DNA from: a virus
Strand: one strand, 5' to 3'
Length of the DNA stretch: 22,233 bases
Virus record (IMG/VR): IMGVR_UViG_3300021371_000110
Span: 1-22,233 of that record
The position numbers and the translations under genes are program-made. The notes beneath the pieces were generated by a model. The model saw only the letters and a program-made list of their open reading frames with translations. It had not been told where the DNA came from and ran no database searches. Numbering within the stretch: the first letter of the stretch is position 1; each line of letters begins with the position of its first letter. Shown here in pieces: positions 1 to 9,168 of this stretch.

Positions 1-1638
1 AGAAGACACACCAACAGCTGTTCCATCCGTTGCTGCTGTAACTAATGATGATTTTCCAAGGGCCAAACCATATTGGCTATATACCTGTGCCGACTTGCCT
101 ATAGCATAGCCACCAATGGCAGACTGAACGATACCGCCGACAGCAAAACTATCTTGGCTATCTGCCGTACCATCGACCATCGCAATGGCTTCAGTTCCCG
201 CAGCTGAACTGCCTTTTCCAATCGCAACGGCATTCGTTCCTGTCGTAGCTGGCTTAGTACCGCTAGTATAATTCTCAGAAAAAAGGTCTGGCGATCCACC
301 ACCACCTGCGTCCGCAAACGTGACTGCTCCTGATCCGTCAGTAGTTAATACCTGTCCGTTTGTACCGTCTGCGGTGGGCAGAGTGTAAGCAGAAGATATG
401 CGTACACTATCAGATGAGCTTCCTAGTGTAATTTGGTTAGCTGCCGATGAAGCTGCGTTTCGGCCCAGAGCTACACTATCATCATGTGTCACAGTGGCGC
501 TTCGACCGATTGCAATGGAGTTGGCGTTATGGGCTTTTGCAACGAACCCCAAAGCCAAGGCGTATGCTTGTCCTGCGCCATAAGTTGTAGTGTTATTACC
601 AATAGCTGATGCGAATGCGTGAGCGCCCCCAAATGCTCTGGAATTGCCTAGGGCTATTGTGTCCTGTTCCGCACTGTATGCATTGACCCCAAAGGCGTTT
701 GACCCCGTTGAGGTGGCGTAGACATTACGCCCTACGGCTATGCCTCTAAAGCCTGTCGCATTAGCATAAGCGCCAAGAGCCAAGCTATCTGTTCCAGAGG
801 CTACACTATTATTTCCGACAGCCACCGCATTGGAACCAGTCGCCGAGGGTGTTGTAGCACTTGAAGCATTGTCACGATAGAGGTCTGGGTCTCCACCACC
901 AGCATCTGCAAATGTAACAGCACCTGAGCCATCCGTAGTAAGTACCTGATTGGCACTTCCGTCGGACGAAGGGAGGGTATAGGCACCTGATATTCTTACA
1001 GTGTACCCAGAGCCGCCTAAAGCAACCTGACTATTTGCTGTCGTAGTAGCCGAAGTTCCAAAAGCACTCGACGCTGTATGGGTGGAATTGGCTCCATAGC
1101 CAACAGCCGTACCCGCAAGGGTTGTAGCCTTTGACAGAGCGCCAATCGAAATTGAATTAGAGCCGTGAGCGCCATAAGAACTTGTCGTGTTACCTATGGC
1201 CGCAGCTATACTATCAAGGCCAGAGCTATTAGCTCGCTGCAACGAAATGGAATTTGTACCAGAGGCCACTGCCTGACCACCAATCGCAATACTGACATTG
1301 TCATTGGGTGCAGTCGCTGTACCAGTGCTAGCTACGAAGTTTTGTATATCCTCAGCCGTAGCCCCGATAAACACGGTGGCTGAACCACTAAGATTAATAG
1401 CTGCGTCTGAGTTGCTGCTTTCGCTTACAGTTCGTGTAAGGGTAGTGCCAGAGCTTGTATAGGTGCCTGTGCCTATCTCAAAGTTATTACCATCCTCAAT
1501 GACATAACGAACTACATCTGCGTTTGCTACACCAGCATCGGCAAAACTCTGATAACCATCCTCAGCACTGCCAAGCGTAATTGTTCCAGTACCCGTTGTA
1601 CTGGTGGACATCTTTGCCCGATTTTTAAGAACGGCCAT
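1..1638 (-). CDS. Tail fibre with YadA-like head repeats (partial, runs off left edge)
   Basis: An open frame of 546 codons starts at ATG 1638 behind AAGGAG with seven bases spacing and reaches base 1 without a stop, so the C-terminus is missing. Residues 1-100 form an N-terminal domain (motifs VRYVIEDG and INLSGSATVFIGA) that I recognise from memory in marine phage fibres; it probably attaches the fibre to the tail. From about 105 onward the protein is made of degenerate 14-16 residue repeats with cores such as SIAIG, AVAVG, SLALG and AFASAIG, like the left-handed beta-roll of YadA/Hep_Hag adhesin heads, which are trimeric. Two linkers (about 217-250 and 416-450) share LPxxDG and QVLTTDGSGAVTFADAGGG and divide the repeats into modules. 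The role as host-binding fibre is inferred from repeat type and from its place at the end of the tail module. Base composition is richer in G+C than in the internal virion genes upstream. Confidence 0.85.
   Translation of the reverse strand, partial: MAVLKNRAKMSTSTTGTGTITLGSAEDGYQSFADAGVANADVVRYVIEDGNNFEIGTGTYTSSGTTLTRTVSESSNSDAAINLSGSATVFIGATAEDIQNFVASTGTATAPNDNVSIAIGGQAVASGTNSISLQRANSSGLDSIAAAIGNTTSSYGAHGSNSISIGALSKATTLAGTAVGYGANSTHTASSAFGTSATTTANSQVALGGSGYTVRISGAYTLPSSDGSANQVLTTDGSGAVTFADAGGGDPDLYRDNASSATTPSATGSNAVAVGNNSVASGTDSLALGAYANATGFRGIAVGRNVYATSTGSNAFGVNAYSAEQDTIALGNSRAFGGAHAFASAIGNNTTTYGAGQAYALALGFVAKAHNANSIAIGRSATVTHDDSVALGRNAASSAANQITLGSSSDSVRISSAYTLPTADGTNGQVLTTDGSGAVTFADAGGGGSPDLFSENYTSGTKPATTGTNAVAIGKGSSAAGTEAIAMVDGTADSQDSFAVGGIVQSAIGGYAIGKSAQVYSQYGLALGKSSLVTAATDGTAVGVSS
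289..990 (-). repeat. Internal module duplication in the fibre gene
   Basis: The linker encoded at 889-990 and the one at 289-393 both read A-Y-T-L-P..DG....QVLTTDGSGAVTFADAGGG followed by PDL[YF]. They are about 198 codons apart. After each linker comes a matching stretch (T.SNAVAVG.NSVASGT and T.TNAVAIG.GSSAAGT). The fibre shaft therefore appears to have grown by duplication of a module of roughly 200 residues. The two DNA copies differ at many third positions, so the duplication is not recent. Confidence 0.8.
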
Positions 1639-1651
1639 AAACTACTCCTTA

Positions 1652-2098
1652 CTAAGTAAGCTGAATAACACCGTTTGATGGGCTAAAGTCGATGGTAAAT
1701 GTATCGCCATCATTTAGCGTTAAACTTGAACCATAGTCATAGTAACCAATCAACGGATCTGCTGGCGATGTTACAGTGTCATTATAAATGTAGACATAAC
1801 GAAACGCCGCAACACTACCGCCTGATGCAGTAAGCGTAAGATCAGCAAGAACAAGTTTGTAAACACCACCTGTTTGTCCAGATGAAGTTCTTGTTAAATT
1901 TCTAGGATTAGATCCTGAAATATTGCTATAGCTTATTTGAGTTACATTGCCAAGAATGCCATTGCCATCAGCAGTTGGATTAGAACTTTCTGATGATGGT
2001 GCTGTATTAGACAAAGCAATTACAAGTTGATCACTTTCTAAGTCCATATTCTCAACGGCGTTTGCAACGAAGTCGTTTATTTTAACAAAGGACGCCAT
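1652..2098 (-). CDS. Conserved hypothetical virion-associated protein, 148 aa
   Basis: The ATG at 2098 follows AGGAG with seven bases spacing. The 148-residue product begins MASFVKINDFVANAVENMDL and carries TASGGSVAAFRYVYIYNDT and GYYDYGSSLTLNDGDTFTIDF. From memory, proteins with this pattern (FVxNxxxNMDL, the TASGG.FRYV.iYNDT core and the YDYGSS box) are common in marine phage tail modules, but I know of no assigned function. It is rich in Ser, Thr, Gly and beta-formers, with no signal peptide or membrane segment, which suggests a small beta-structured virion part. It sits 13 bases before the fibre start and 57 bases after the large internal virion gene, so it may be a fibre adaptor or decoration protein. 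That role is inferred from position only. Confidence 0.75.
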   Translation of the reverse strand: MASFVKINDFVANAVENMDLESDQLVIALSNTAPSSESSNPTADGNGILGNVTQISYSNISGSNPRNLTRTSSGQTGGVYKLVLADLTLTASGGSVAAFRYVYIYNDTVTSPADPLIGYYDYGSSLTLNDGDTFTIDFSPSNGVIQLT

Positions 2099-2155
2099 AT
2101 CTATCTCCTATCTGGCTTAGCTTTCGTTACCATAGTTACTAATTAATTTCAAACC

Positions 2156-5100
2156 TTACTGTCTGTTGGGTAAATACCCAGTCAGATCTTTGGCTGTATC
2201 TTTAATTACATCACCAGTAGCCATAGTTTCTATAAGAGGCGTCATGCGAATAAGACCTTTAGCTCCGTCTTGCACATCACCAGAAAGCATCTGCCCTATA
2301 GAGCTTAATACTTCATAACTCCAATCAGCAGGAGCACCACCTAAAGAAACTAATGCACCAATCTTATCTGGTGGAGCTTGAAACTTTGGTTGGATGGGAA
2401 AGTTGTTTTCAAATCCCATTTCACTAGCCATTGCTATACCCCGATAAACCGCATCACTATAAATTGCAGCAAGACCTGAGAAGTCAAAAGATCTCATAAT
2501 CTTATCCTCTAAATCCATATCCTTCCAAGCCCAGTTTGGGGTGCGTGTGTTTACAATCATATAGCCAAGACCCATAGCAACAGCTATATGAGACAACCGA
2601 TTGCGAACTGCACCAGAAGCATGGTTAGCAGTAATTTTGCTTAAAGCGCCCATTGTATAGCTGTAAAAAGTAAACGGTAAAGCAAGCAATCCACTTTCTA
2701 CTCTGCGATATCCTTTAACTCTTGGATCAACAGATGTTTCAAAAGGTAACATTCTAGCTAAATGCTCTGGAATATAGGCAACACCGCTCATTACAATTGG
2801 TTTATCTGCTGGCGTACCCATAATAACTCTATTCATAACACCAGATGACAACGCATTTCTAAATGCTTTAACAGCGGCTTCATCAGTCCAAGCCTCTGTA
2901 TTGGGTAAAAACAAACCACCCTGACTTTTTTCATAAGGTGAGTCAGCTATTTGCTTAGCAAGTTTAGGAGTAATATTATACCTAGCTAAAAACTCTTGTT
3001 CAAACTTACTAGCCTTGCCAGCACCCAACTTAATCGCTGAGTCAATAATAGTATGGCCTCGAACTAAACCATCAAAAGTTTTAATAGCTACAGTTATAGG
3101 CGCTAAACCATTCATAATATAAAAAGCATTGTTTAACTTATCGGGAATAGTTTTACTAAACACATCGTTGGTTAGACTTTCCATATACTTTAAATGCGTT
3201 ATACCACGCGTAATTTCTAAACCTTCGCCAGCAAGATTAAGTTCTCTTTTAGAAAGTTTTAAAGATATATCATCCATTGAGCCAAGCACTGACATACCAA
3301 TAGATTTAAGCTCATGATCCATAAAAATAGAAGCAGTATCACCAATAGCTGCTAATCCAGAGCCACCAAGAAATGTCCAACTTGTTGCTGTTCTAAGAAA
3401 GTCAGCTATCTTTGTATCTATAGCATCAGGACGTTTAAGAGTTGTGCCAACAACCTGATCATAAATAGCAACAAAGTTTTTAATAAACTTATTTATTGTC
3501 TGCTCATTAACGCCATCTTTAATTAACCTAGATCTGTAATAATCTATTCGCGCTTCTAGTGGCATTAGCTTGCCAGTTTCTGGATCACGAAAGCGTTTAT
3601 GATATTCCAGTCGGGGGCCAACACGATTGGTGTAAGCAATCATAACTTCCTTAATGTCAGTCACAATGTAGTCTTTAATTAAGTGATTGGGAATATTAAG
3701 GCGACGAGATACAAGTGGGCCGCTGCGACCAAACCCAGTAAAGATTGCATCAACAGCATCCTCGTCTGTTTCTCCAAGAATGTTGTCTATAGTTTCGTTG
3801 GCTCTACGCTCAACAGAAACAGGATCAGTTGCTAGCTCTTGCCTTTTAAATAGATTGTCATCGCCCTTAACAATAATCTGAGGATTCTCACGATACCAAT
3901 TCATTAAGATATTCTTTAAACCTTCTCGGTCTGATTCAATCTTGCGGCGATTAAAAATACGCATAAGATAATTGCTAGGTGATTTAACCGATGGCATTTC
4001 ATCGATCATATCCATAGCATTATTAATTCTAGCTCTTGTATCATCCATAGCCTTTGCTAAGTCTTGCAATGCATTACGCATATCTGCTGTAAGATCTAAT
4101 TCTTTATAAAGCAAAGCTAACTCATCAATTGATTTTGCGTTTTGTATTTTATCAAATGCATCATCAAACTGAGCTATTAAGTTTTGTTTTCCTACAAGAT
4201 CTTTTTCTAACTCAGCCTTAAATTTAACCTGTTTATTAGTTAAGCCTCTAGTTGTAGCAGTTTTCTGTAAGCTTTTTAACTTATTAGTTATTTTTTCTAT
4301 ATCTGTTGAAAGTCTATCTTGCTGTGGACGCATCCAACGTTTGTTTTGCTCAATAATACTTCTAGTAACGCTTTGAAGTTCCATTTGCCGACCAACATTT
4401 TTTAAATAGTTGTCTTCAAAAAGATCTTTTGGATTAATAAGTCCAACTTCTTCTAACTCTTTTCCATATTGCTCAAAGAATCCACGCGCGGCTTGAACAG
4501 ACGCAGCCTCTTGTGGTGTCATTTTATCATATGGCACTTCATCAACCATTAAACGACCAATGTGATTGTACCACTCATCAGGTGCAAAGCTATCCTTGCC
4601 TAGCTTGCGACGAATACGCTCATAATATTCTCCAACAGGAACATTAAAGAACTCAGCAGTAGGATTACGCGAGCTTACTTCACGATAGCTTTGATTAATA
4701 ACATCAAGCGCTTTAAACCAATCACCTTGACGTCTTGCAGATTCAGTAAACGCAGAACTGCCTACACTTTTGCCAAGTTGATTCATAGCAAAGGGCATTC
4801 CATTATCGCCACCAAGCTGAAGCATATCCATCTTAGCCCAGTCTGGTAATAACTTATCTTGTATTGTTACACGAAGAGGCGTTGGTATTGCTTTCATAAA
4901 CCAAGAATTAGTAAACCACTCACCAGTAAAAGATAAATCTTCGCCTCTTTTTGCTGGCTCGTCAGATACACTATTAAGATATTCTTTGTATCTACGGCCA
5001 AAGGTTGCTTGCCTAGCTTGCGCAGAAATAGGTCTATTAAGCGCTGCGCCTATACCATATCCGAGTAAACCGCCAACAGCCGTTGTGCCCATTGTATAAA

Positions 5101-5728
5101 GCGCTGCGTCTCCTATTTCAGTTATTGGATCTTTACCCTCGTTAATCTCAGTAAGCGCCTCAGTAAGCGTAATGCTGCCATCTACAACTGCTGCATCTAG
5201 AGCGCCTATTTTGGCAAGGTTTTGAGCAGTAAGATTTTTACCTTGCATTAATTGTTTTGCGCGCGCAATTTGTCTAACGCTGCCTTGAAAGCCTAAAGCG
5301 TTAAGCCCTTTGCCAAGATGCAAAGAAGCAGCAACACCGCCGTAAGGAATAGCAATAGATGCATGAAGGCTAGGATCGGTAAGAAATAAATTAAGACCAG
5401 TAGAGCGATTTAATACGCTATAATTATCTCTACGCTTTTGTATAAACTCTAGCGCAGAAATAAAGTTATCTTGAGAACCAATTCCAAACAAACGAAGATA
5501 ACGGGCATCTTCTTCATTAAACCCTTGTTTTTCTATTACTGTTTCAACACGATCAATTGACTCTGGATCGTAAGTAGAAATCCTAGAATAGAAATTTAAT
5601 TGATTTTTTATTGGATTAAATATTCTTCCATACTGAGCATTACCTGTTTGCCCTATTGTTGGCACTGTAGACTGCATTGGCTGTCTGCCAATATTAAAAG
5701 GTCTTGCCTCTGGAACAGTTATCTTCAT
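2156..5728 (-). CDS. Large internal virion (ejection) protein, T7 gp16-like position
   Basis: A 1190-residue protein, close in size to the T7 gp16 class, follows the gp14-like and gp15-like genes, as gp16 does in T7. Its ATG overlaps the stop of the upstream gene (ATGA at 5725-5728). Residues about 207-230 are hydrophobic and glycine-rich, a possible membrane-active segment. Residues about 465-580 are charged and heptad-like, probably coiled coil. The C-terminal 200 residues contain a helical, aromatic stretch (LPFTFYSYTMGALSKITANH) that resembles the C-terminus of podovirus ejection proteins. I see no clear lytic transglycosylase motif at the N-terminus, where T7 gp16 has one. The likely role is to be stored in the capsid and ejected to help DNA cross the envelope; this rests on size, order and the C-terminal resemblance. 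The gene is more AT-rich than terL or the fibre. Confidence 0.75.
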   Translation of the reverse strand: MKITVPEARPFNIGRQPMQSTVPTIGQTGNAQYGRIFNPIKNQLNFYSRISTYDPESIDRVETVIEKQGFNEEDARYLRLFGIGSQDNFISALEFIQKRRDNYSVLNRSTGLNLFLTDPSLHASIAIPYGGVAASLHLGKGLNALGFQGSVRQIARAKQLMQGKNLTAQNLAKIGALDAAVVDGSITLTEALTEINEGKDPITEIGDAALYTMGTTAVGGLLGYGIGAALNRPISAQARQATFGRRYKEYLNSVSDEPAKRGEDLSFTGEWFTNSWFMKAIPTPLRVTIQDKLLPDWAKMDMLQLGGDNGMPFAMNQLGKSVGSSAFTESARRQGDWFKALDVINQSYREVSSRNPTAEFFNVPVGEYYERIRRKLGKDSFAPDEWYNHIGRLMVDEVPYDKMTPQEAASVQAARGFFEQYGKELEEVGLINPKDLFEDNYLKNVGRQMELQSVTRSIIEQNKRWMRPQQDRLSTDIEKITNKLKSLQKTATTRGLTNKQVKFKAELEKDLVGKQNLIAQFDDAFDKIQNAKSIDELALLYKELDLTADMRNALQDLAKAMDDTRARINNAMDMIDEMPSVKSPSNYLMRIFNRRKIESDREGLKNILMNWYRENPQIIVKGDDNLFKRQELATDPVSVERRANETIDNILGETDEDAVDAIFTGFGRSGPLVSRRLNIPNHLIKDYIVTDIKEVMIAYTNRVGPRLEYHKRFRDPETGKLMPLEARIDYYRSRLIKDGVNEQTINKFIKNFVAIYDQVVGTTLKRPDAIDTKIADFLRTATSWTFLGGSGLAAIGDTASIFMDHELKSIGMSVLGSMDDISLKLSKRELNLAGEGLEITRGITHLKYMESLTNDVFSKTIPDKLNNAFYIMNGLAPITVAIKTFDGLVRGHTIIDSAIKLGAGKASKFEQEFLARYNITPKLAKQIADSPYEKSQGGLFLPNTEAWTDEAAVKAFRNALSSGVMNRVIMGTPADKPIVMSGVAYIPEHLARMLPFETSVDPRVKGYRRVESGLLALPFTFYSYTMGALSKITANHASGAVRNRLSHIAVAMGLGYMIVNTRTPNWAWKDMDLEDKIMRSFDFSGLAAIYSDAVYRGIAMASEMGFENNFPIQPKFQAPPDKIGALVSLGGAPADWSYEVLSSIGQMLSGDVQDGAKGLIRMTPLIETMATGDVIKDTAKDLTGYLPNRQ

Positions 5729-8700
5729 TTATTTAAACCAGTTATTATTGGCTGCTTTCTCAGGCTTCCATCATTATTGTGTGTGTTTGTATAAAGCTTG
5801 TCCCATGCATATAGCTCTGGAAATGCAGAAAGCTGTTGTTGTACGGTCATGGTCATTATTTCAGTATCAGTGTACTGTGGATAAAGCTCAGTGCGTAATG
5901 GACGCGGTGGAACAGCATGAGCAGCTGCATATTGTTCTTTTAAAGAACCATCAAGATTATAGTAATTTCCATATCTAGAATCCCATGCTTCTATATTAGA
6001 AAATGCAGACGCTAACTGACTTCTATTCATTGTCATAATTTCTGTATCAGTATATTTAGGATCTCGATTTGGCCTTGGTGGTACATTAGTAGGCAAGTTT
6101 TGTATTTCTTCTATTTCCTGCAAAGACAAATTTAAATCTTTAGCATTCTTAGATCCTGTATAAACTTCGCGCCGACTTCTAAAAATATTTAATGCTGTTG
6201 TATTATCACCAAAAATTTCTTTGTACGTTGCCATGTTAGAAGGATTATTAATAAATGTTTCTTCATCCATGTGAGGAAGGCTTGCTAAGTAATTTATTTC
6301 TGCAATAGCCCTTTCAGCTTTTGGAGCGTCTGCATTGTTAGCTACAGTTAAATTATTAAAAGACTGAAGAGTTAGATCTTGTTTTCTTGTTGATTCAGTT
6401 TTTTCTAAAGTCCAAGTTTGGTCATTAATCATAATAGGTTGGAAGCTATCAAACTGATCTAGATATCCAACTTCATACATAGGAACACCTGACTCAATAG
6501 ACGAAACAACAGGATTGTATTTTAAATCTATATTTAAAGCAGCTAAACCTTGTCTTATTCTATTTCTATCAGACAGCTCTTCATTAGCACCTACTCCAGT
6601 AGTAAACATTTCAACAATAGCTCTTGACGTAAGCATTACATCCCCACCAAGAATACCACCTAAAGTAAAAGCCATTGTATCAAGTGCATTATCTCCTTTT
6701 AAAAGATCATTAAACTGACCTGAATCAGCAAGAAGATTTGTTAGCTGGTTTCTGTTTGCTATAATTTCATCATTTGAAAAATAATTATTCCTAGGGAATG
6801 CAGTGCTATCACCAATATAAGGCCCAACAACACTAGGATCTTTTTTCATCTTTGAAGTGTAGGTATTTATTACAGAAGATATTAAATCCTCAGTAATTAC
6901 ATTACCCCTTACTTTTTGCATCCGAAGAGTTGCTAATATTTCTTTTTTATAATTACTACTCATTGGGTAAGTGTCTAATGCTCTGTTGATATTTCCATTT
7001 TTTGGCAAATCAAGATCTGCCTTAATATCATTATCAACATTTCCATCGTAGTTTCTAAACTCAAGAGCAATAGACAATGGCTCTACGCCTTGTTCGCGAG
7101 CAACAAAGTTCATTGCAGAATATAATGCGTATGTTTCTGGGCTAAGATTTTTACGCATTATATCTAAATCAGTGCGTCGACCATCTTCAGTAGTAGCTTC
7201 AAGATTAGAAAATTTATCAAACACTTGGATTGCATTATTTAAAACATCTTCACTATTTGAAGTAAGAGCAGATTCCATAGCTACTTTAGCAGATGGAAGT
7301 AAAACGCCTTGATTTAAAGCTTCTACGATTTGAGGAAACTCAAGCATATTACCAGCATTTATAAACTCATTTTTAAATAAATAAGAATCATACTCTGCTA
7401 AATCATTAGGGCTAGCAGTAGAAAGATTGCTTTGAATAGCATCTATCTTCATGCCAATAATATATCTATTGTTTTGCTCTGTAATTGCTTTTAGTTTTCT
7501 ATCTAAATAAGCAGAGGTGCTTGAAGCATCAAACTTATAAGCTTCTCTAAGCAAATCGTAAGCTTCTTTAGCATTGCCTTTTAAATCTGTTTTTTCTTGA
7601 GTTACAGCATTATGTAAATTTTGAATATCTACCTTGCTTAACTTTATTCTGTCTACTCTTATTCTAGATTGTTCAGCAAAGTTTTGCCTAGCAAGTCCTA
7701 TTAAAGTTTGCTGCTTTACTTCATCTAAAGTAGAACTCTCTATGTTTGATAAAGCAGACTGAAAGCTTGCATTCAAATCAGTAGCGTTTTGAAAATCAAT
7801 TAGACTTTGACGCAATCTGTTTTCTTCTTCTAAGTCAGCTTTACTTTCCATCCGATCTAAAGCCGCTCGTCTTTCGCTAATCTCAGTTGCAAGATTAGAT
7901 CTCTGCTCTTGAGTCATTCCTTGTATTTGTCTTGCTACAGACTCACCTTGATCACCACCAATTAAATCAGCTATTGCTTGATAATCTGGTGAGGATTCAT
8001 CTAAAAGAGCTTCAGAAATAATGTCTATATCAGATGCTTTTTTGCCAGCCGCGTCTAGGTTTTTTTCCACCCATTTTGCTAGCAACTCTGACATTACTTC
8101 ATTTTTAACAGACTTGTCTTCAATTTTTGCTCCCATAGCTTCTATATCTGCTACCAATGTCGAAGCGCTTATAGTTGAACCTACTTCAGATAGAATGCTA
8201 TTAGTCTGGTTCTCTACATATTCATCAGCAATAGAGGCAAAAGAATCTAAACCAGCAAGCAAAGTAGGTATGCTTGTTGTTGTCTTGGCTTCTAAAGCTA
8301 AAGTTTCTAAGTTATTACTGCCTATTTTATCAGCCAAGCTACTCATAATATTTGGCTTAGTAAGGCCAAGCTTAAATAAAGATTGATCTGAAGGCGACAG
8401 CGTAGAGTATATATCTATAAGATTATTGTTAGCATATAACCCTTCAAGCCCATCAATGCGATCATTGGCTGATCTCCATTGTTTAAATGTCATGCTGTCT
8501 GTGTCTTTTAAATCTAAATACCTAGCGCGAAGAGAGTTTGCTAAACTTGTTATGTCTTCATTAGATGCACCAGCCCCAATAAGATTAACCAGCTTTTTTT
8601 CATCAAGATAACCAGACATTAACTGCTGATTTATTAATGCTTTCTTTGCCGCTTCAGCCTGTTTTTTTGCTAAAGATGCATATGTGCTAGCTACATATTC

Positions 8701-9168
8701 TTTTCCAGCTTCTTCAATGTATCTACTATAAGGAGTTGCTTCACCTTCTGAGTTGTACATTTCCTGTATGTAATTACTTATACGAGATTTATATTGATCT
8801 GCACTTGAAGAGCTAGACGCAAACTCTGAACCTTTAGCCGCAAACTCACTAAGAATAGATTCTTCAAATCTACGATCAATCATGTTTTGATATGATCTAG
8901 CAGCAATAGTTCCAAATGAAGCAGGCGGCGTGTAAGCCACAGGCATATTAGTAGTAGGATCAATAGCAATTATTTTATCAGATGGTTGAGATTGAGCAGC
9001 TTTTTTACCAGCAGCTTCTGCATTTTGAGCAGCTTCTCTATATGCAAGTTGAGAAATCCTTGAGGCTGCGTTGCTAATAGCTTCACCTACTTGCGCGCCG
9101 CCAGCATCTGCGCGAACAACTCCAACAGGCTGATTAAATATTTGTGTTTTTTGTCTAATAACAGCCAT
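5725..9168 (-). CDS. Large internal virion protein, T7 gp15-like position
   Basis: The 1147-residue product starts at ATG 9168, which overlaps the stop of the gp14-like gene (TAATG). It is mostly helical by composition, with long Ala, Glu, Lys and Gln rich stretches (for example residues 45-75 and 165-180) and no signal peptide. The N-terminal pattern QxFNQPVGVVRADAGGAQVGEAI is of a kind I associate with internal core proteins of marine podoviruses. The C-terminus ends in two copies of a 50-55 residue unit. By gene order (between gp14-like and gp16-like) and size it is the counterpart of T7 gp15, a component of the inner core that is ejected with the DNA. T7 gp15 is clearly smaller (about 750 residues), so some of its length is unexplained. 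The sequence is markedly AT-rich. Confidence 0.7.
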   Translation of the reverse strand: MAVIRQKTQIFNQPVGVVRADAGGAQVGEAISNAASRISQLAYREAAQNAEAAGKKAAQSQPSDKIIAIDPTTNMPVAYTPPASFGTIAARSYQNMIDRRFEESILSEFAAKGSEFASSSSSADQYKSRISNYIQEMYNSEGEATPYSRYIEEAGKEYVASTYASLAKKQAEAAKKALINQQLMSGYLDEKKLVNLIGAGASNEDITSLANSLRARYLDLKDTDSMTFKQWRSANDRIDGLEGLYANNNLIDIYSTLSPSDQSLFKLGLTKPNIMSSLADKIGSNNLETLALEAKTTTSIPTLLAGLDSFASIADEYVENQTNSILSEVGSTISASTLVADIEAMGAKIEDKSVKNEVMSELLAKWVEKNLDAAGKKASDIDIISEALLDESSPDYQAIADLIGGDQGESVARQIQGMTQEQRSNLATEISERRAALDRMESKADLEEENRLRQSLIDFQNATDLNASFQSALSNIESSTLDEVKQQTLIGLARQNFAEQSRIRVDRIKLSKVDIQNLHNAVTQEKTDLKGNAKEAYDLLREAYKFDASSTSAYLDRKLKAITEQNNRYIIGMKIDAIQSNLSTASPNDLAEYDSYLFKNEFINAGNMLEFPQIVEALNQGVLLPSAKVAMESALTSNSEDVLNNAIQVFDKFSNLEATTEDGRRTDLDIMRKNLSPETYALYSAMNFVAREQGVEPLSIALEFRNYDGNVDNDIKADLDLPKNGNINRALDTYPMSSNYKKEILATLRMQKVRGNVITEDLISSVINTYTSKMKKDPSVVGPYIGDSTAFPRNNYFSNDEIIANRNQLTNLLADSGQFNDLLKGDNALDTMAFTLGGILGGDVMLTSRAIVEMFTTGVGANEELSDRNRIRQGLAALNIDLKYNPVVSSIESGVPMYEVGYLDQFDSFQPIMINDQTWTLEKTESTRKQDLTLQSFNNLTVANNADAPKAERAIAEINYLASLPHMDEETFINNPSNMATYKEIFGDNTTALNIFRSRREVYTGSKNAKDLNLSLQEIEEIQNLPTNVPPRPNRDPKYTDTEIMTMNRSQLASAFSNIEAWDSRYGNYYNLDGSLKEQYAAAHAVPPRPLRTELYPQYTDTEIMTMTVQQQLSAFPELYAWDKLYTNTHNNDGSLRKQPIITGLNK
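5752..6084 (-). repeat. Tandem C-terminal repeat in the gp15-like protein
   Basis: Copy 1 (residues 1029-1079, 5932-6084) and copy 2 (residues 1086-1139, 5752-5913) both run VPPRP, then YTDTEIMTM, then a spacer with AW[DS]..Y, then N.DGSL[KR][EK]Q. They are separated by six residues (YAAAHA). Similarity is also visible in the DNA, for example gtcat.atttc.gtatcagt in both copies. Confidence 0.9.

Noticed and set aside
1-986. Short frames of 61-72 codons on both strands across the fibre region
   Set aside because: They are alternate frames of the partial 546-codon fibre gene, which has a strong ribosome site and coherent repeats.
8021-8386. 121-codon plus-strand frame
   Set aside because: Antisense shadow in the AT-rich gp15-like gene; Ser/Leu-rich as expected from reverse reading.
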